Shown in pieces: positions 47,750-50,345 of a DNA stretch of 50,345 nucleotides. Below the pieces are notes generated by a model, which saw only the letters and a list, made by a program, of their open reading frames with translations, searched no databases and was not told where the DNA came from. Each line of letters opens with the position of its first letter. The first letter of the stretch is position 1. The stretch spans positions 1-50,345 of the forward strand of contig JAGQPX010000008.1 in assembly GCA_020426505.1 (NCBI GenBank), in the 5' to 3' direction. This DNA comes from Planctomycetaceae bacterium. GTDB taxonomy: Bacteria > Planctomycetota > Planctomycetia > Planctomycetales > Planctomycetaceae. A program made the translations under genes and the position numbers.

Positions 47750-50026
47750 TCAGGCCCCGTACTGCCGGGTCAGTTCCTGCTCGATCACCGTCTGCGAGCG
47801 GCCATGCCGTAGACGGGAAGCCTTGCGGATGATGTCGGCCCGACGTTGAGTGAGGCGTGGCTGCGGCAGGGTCGTCATCGAGAACGTGTGGGCCGTGCCA
47901 TTGTTCAGCAGTTTGAGATATCCGTGATACTGGGGAATTCGCATCAGGTCGTTGGGAGTGAGTCCCTCACCGAGCAAATCGGCCAACACCTCAGCATCGC
48001 GCGGACCGACCGTCATGCACAGCGTCGAACCACAGTTGCCCAAGACGCCGGCCAGCGTATCCCTGTCCAGCTGTTCCAGCATCTGTGTGGCCAGGAGATA
48101 AGAGGTGCGGTACTTGCGACTCTCGGCCAGGGCATCCGCCATCGATGTGTTCCCTTCGGAAAGAAAGGAATGAAACTCATCGACGATCACTGATGCGTCC
48201 GGGCGGTCGGATTCGGAAACGTCAGCCCGACTGAGGGCAGCCAGTTGCAGGCTGGAAAGGAGCAGTGATCCCAGCAGTGTTGAAGCGTCATGCCCCATCG
48301 CACCTTTGGACAGGTCACAGAGAAGAATCTGGGATCGATCCATGATCGACCGCAGATCAATCCCCTTCTCAGTGGCACACAGAATGGCGAGGAGTCTTTC
48401 GTTCGACGTGAACGCCCCCAGCTTGTTCTGCAAGGAAGCGATGTACTCGGTCCGCTGCCGCTCGTGCCAACGGCCGAATTCGTTCAACCAGAACTCGCGC
48501 ACAGCTGCATTCTCGACCTGCAAGACGATTGTCTTGCGGTAGTTGGCATCGACCAGCAGCCGCTGGACAGACATTAACGTCGCCTGCGGAATTCCGACGA
48601 GCGTCAGGAGGCAGTGGCGGAAGATGTGCAACAGCCGTGGAGCGGACGTTTCGTCGAAACCAAACACTTTCTTGAAGGCCGTCAGTACGCTGTCAGCAAC
48701 GAGTGTCGGATCACTACCGGGTGGACCTTGCAATGGATTGAAGGCAACCGGATGCCGACGGTCGGCCGCATCGAACAGGATGACATCGTTCGTACGCCGT
48801 CTCGGCACATGATCGAGAAGATCGTCGATTAGCTGGCCGTGCGGATCAATCACCACAACTCCCCGTCCCTGCTGCATCTGTTGCAGGATGACATGTTGCA
48901 GGAAGGTCGACTTCCCGCAGCCAGTCTTCCCCACGACGAGCATGTGCCGCCGAAGGTCATCGGCCGCGATGCCGAACTGCTGTCGCTGACTCCGGAACTT
49001 GACCCGACCCAAGAGCGTAACTCCCCTCTCTTCATTTGAGGGGAGCCGCAGTGGAGCTTCCAGCTCACGAAATACTGATCGCTGAGCACGTGACACGCTG
49101 TCGGCACTGACAACCGGCGGATGCCAGAGCGTGGCGATCTCTTTCGCTGTCAATAAGAACCGCCGAGGACGCAGAGAGCGCAGAGGAATGGATGTGACGA
49201 ATCTCCGCGTCCTCTGCGATCTCTGCGGTAGACCCTTGATGACGAGAAACCGGCAATCATCACTCGCAAATCGACCGAAGGCTGCCGCCATTTCCCGAAC
49301 GCGTTTCTTCGCGATCTGAGCCGCATCAGCCGGAGCCCGGCACTCCACCACCAGACGACAGACAAACAGGCTCTCAGCCCCCTTGACGTTCGATGGCGAC
49401 GGTGCTCTGTCAGCCGATCGCAGCAGACATCCGACGAAGCAGCCGACCAGACGCCGGGCCGCTCGCCGGTCGCACGCCCAGCGAGCATAGCGGCGTCGCC
49501 ACTCGTCCGAGCGAAACCCACGCTCCAGTCGCTCACCGATCCGGCGATGTTGACGAACTCGCCGGGGCGATGCTGTTTCAATCGTCAGTCGAATCGCACA
49601 CGCCATGCGTCCCGACCGGCCACACCGTACAGCCGAGAGCAGACCGGCGAGCGGATCGGCCAGAGCCCGCTCCGGCTCATCCAGGAATGACTCATACGTG
49701 CGAAGCGAATACACGTCAGGACTCAGCGTCAGTTCCATCGAATGCATGACGAGATGGTCATCATCCCCCTCCTCCCGATCGAACGAGACCTCCAATCCCG
49801 GATAGGCATCCTGCAACTCGGGGACGATCACGTTCCGCAACTCGTCCGCACACTCGATCGCCAACCCGACTTCGCCGTCGAACGAACCGATCACCAGCGT
49901 GATCCCCTCTCTCTGCGTCATCAGCGAACTCTGCGGTGCCATCACCCGCTGCCACGCACGCAGCAGCGACTCGGTATACACCGGACCACGCAGATTGCCG
50001 GGCAACGGTCGCAGACGAATGAACAC
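47750..50026 (-). CDS. Conjugative transfer ATPase (VirB4/TraD-like, HerA class)
   Basis: A 758-residue protein. The N-terminal 330 residues have no catalytic motif (for example LVIGSFDGEVGLAIECADEL). The ATPase domain follows: Walker A VVGKTGCGKSTF near residue 365, GVVVIDPHGQLIDDLLDHVP, Walker B ASVIVDEFHSFL and a sensor SYLLATQMLEQL. This is the FtsK-HerA motor of type IV secretion systems, in the form found on planctomycete and actinobacterial elements. An inserted repeat codes for about 25-30 residues near position 270. The C-terminus (TQRRADIIRKASRLRHGRSQ) is basic. Together with the ATPase at 20618 it supports a conjugative nature of the second element. Confidence 0.82.
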   Translation of the reverse strand: MFIRLRPLPGNLRGPVYTESLLRAWQRVMAPQSSLMTQREGITLVIGSFDGEVGLAIECADELRNVIVPELQDAYPGLEVSFDREEGDDDHLVMHSMELTLSPDVYSLRTYESFLDEPERALADPLAGLLSAVRCGRSGRMACAIRLTIETASPRRVRQHRRIGERLERGFRSDEWRRRYARWACDRRAARRLVGCFVGCLLRSADRAPSPSNVKGAESLFVCRLVVECRAPADAAQIAKKRVREMAAAFGRFASDDCRFLVIKGLPQRSQRTRRFVTSIPLRSLRPRRFLLTAKEIATLWHPPVVSADSVSRAQRSVFRELEAPLRLPSNEERGVTLLGRVKFRSQRQQFGIAADDLRRHMLVVGKTGCGKSTFLQHVILQQMQQGRGVVVIDPHGQLIDDLLDHVPRRRTNDVILFDAADRRHPVAFNPLQGPPGSDPTLVADSVLTAFKKVFGFDETSAPRLLHIFRHCLLTLVGIPQATLMSVQRLLVDANYRKTIVLQVENAAVREFWLNEFGRWHERQRTEYIASLQNKLGAFTSNERLLAILCATEKGIDLRSIMDRSQILLCDLSKGAMGHDASTLLGSLLLSSLQLAALSRADVSESDRPDASVIVDEFHSFLSEGNTSMADALAESRKYRTSYLLATQMLEQLDRDTLAGVLGNCGSTLCMTVGPRDAEVLADLLGEGLTPNDLMRIPQYHGYLKLLNNGTAHTFSMTTLPQPRLTQRRADIIRKASRLRHGRSQTVIEQELTRQYGA
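49159..49229. repeat. Palindromic GCAGAG-type repeat inside the transfer ATPase gene
   Basis: ACCGCCGAGGACGCAGAGAG on the left and the near reverse complement (CGTCCTCTGCGATCTCTGCGGT, split here only by its own bases) on the right form an imperfect inverted repeat rich in GCAGAG units. I recall this kind of repeat scattered in many planctomycete and other bacterial genomes. It keeps the reading frame open and encodes an Arg/Ser/Pro/Leu-rich stretch. Confidence 0.65.
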
Positions 50027-50034
50027 GCATCAGG

Positions 50035-50250
50035 TCAGGACAAGGGTTCGCCTTTCAAGCTTGCGGTCAGCAGTTCATCGAGCTGTTCGGCGCAGTCGAT
50101 CGATTGGCGCAGAGCCTCCCGGGCCAGCCTCCCCTGAATGGGAAGCCAGCGGTCCGGTTGGATCGCTTTGGCATGACGGCGGAAGTCGTGGCTCAATTCG
50201 ACCAGCGTGTCCGCCAACGTTCTGAGTTTCTCACAATCGGGACAGGGCAT
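50035..50250 (-). CDS. Small helical protein before the transfer ATPase
   Basis: A 71-residue protein (MPCPDCEKLRTLADTLVELS) with an N-terminal CPDC pair and helices rich in Arg and Leu. It precedes the transfer ATPase by 8 nt on the minus strand, so the two probably form an operon. The start is doubtful: an ATG at 50304 and a TTG at 50340 are possible, and the window ends at 50345. No family recognised. Confidence 0.5.
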   Translation of the reverse strand: MPCPDCEKLRTLADTLVELSHDFRRHAKAIQPDRWLPIQGRLAREALRQSIDCAEQLDELLTASLKGEPLS

Positions 50251-50345
50251 GGACTCAGACTGCCACACGTCAAACGACGGCGCAAGCCGATCCCGGTGAA
50301 TCATATCAATGGTTTCACCCGCCCCCTTCGGCCTGGCCAACAGTC

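Overview
The window looks like a planctomycete chromosome (Planctomycetota, probably Planctomycetaceae) carrying at least two tRNA-integrated mobile elements. The assignment is an inference. It rests on the planctomycete-style tRNA-adjacent tyrosine integrases, a BBP2/OmpL-like porin, a DUF4432 protein, FGE-like and VWA proteins, abundant ECF-type regulators, and many small conserved proteins of the kind found in planctomycete mobile elements. No rRNA and no CRISPR array were seen.

Layout. (1) 111-6902 is a compact integrated element bounded by a 14-bp direct repeat of the tRNA-Val 3' end. It carries a DnaC-like helicase loader, a replication-initiator-like protein, small winged-helix and excisionase-like proteins, and a tyrosine integrase whose last codons run into tRNA-Val(CAC). 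The integrase reading frame continues across the att core into a detached tail at the other end of the element, so integration appears to exchange the integrase C-terminus. (2) 6890-13781 is ordinary chromosome: tRNA-Val, a family-2 glycosyltransferase, a DUF4432 protein, an outer-membrane porin, bioB, two small unknown genes and a tRNA with CAT anticodon. (3) From 13782 to the window end lies a second, larger element next to the CAT tRNA. It has a tyrosine integrase, an excisionase-like protein, a replication-relaxation protein, two conjugative-type ATPases (20.6 and 47.7 kb), an orphan DNA methyltransferase and many small conserved unknowns. Its far att site was not found, so it probably runs past the window. 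No relaxase was recognised.

Cargo inside the second element. 22.4-29.1 kb is a tightly packed minus-strand operon: secreted VWA protein, ABC ATPase, FtsX/MacB-like permease, FGE-like domain protein, membrane coiled-coil protein. 29.1-40.8 kb is visibly more A/T-rich and dense in signalling genes. It holds a sigma-like/receiver fusion with PhyR domain order, an ammonium-transporter/histidine-kinase/receiver/HPt fusion, and two sigma-like genes each followed by a member of an unrecognised paralogous family. That series ends in a metzincin-like metallopeptidase. A transposase remnant and a XerC/D-like recombinase mark the right side of this cargo.

How it may work together. The Amt-kinase has all parts of a phosphorelay (DHp His, receiver Asp, HPt His), and the gene just upstream encodes a receiver fused to a sigma-like domain, so an ammonium-type signal to sigma-factor switch is a reasonable hypothesis. 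The tandem sigma/partner/peptidase cluster could be a second regulated module. Both are inferences from gene order and motifs. Starts were chosen from Shine-Dalgarno sites, ATGA overlaps and domain limits, and all identifications are by eye without database searches.
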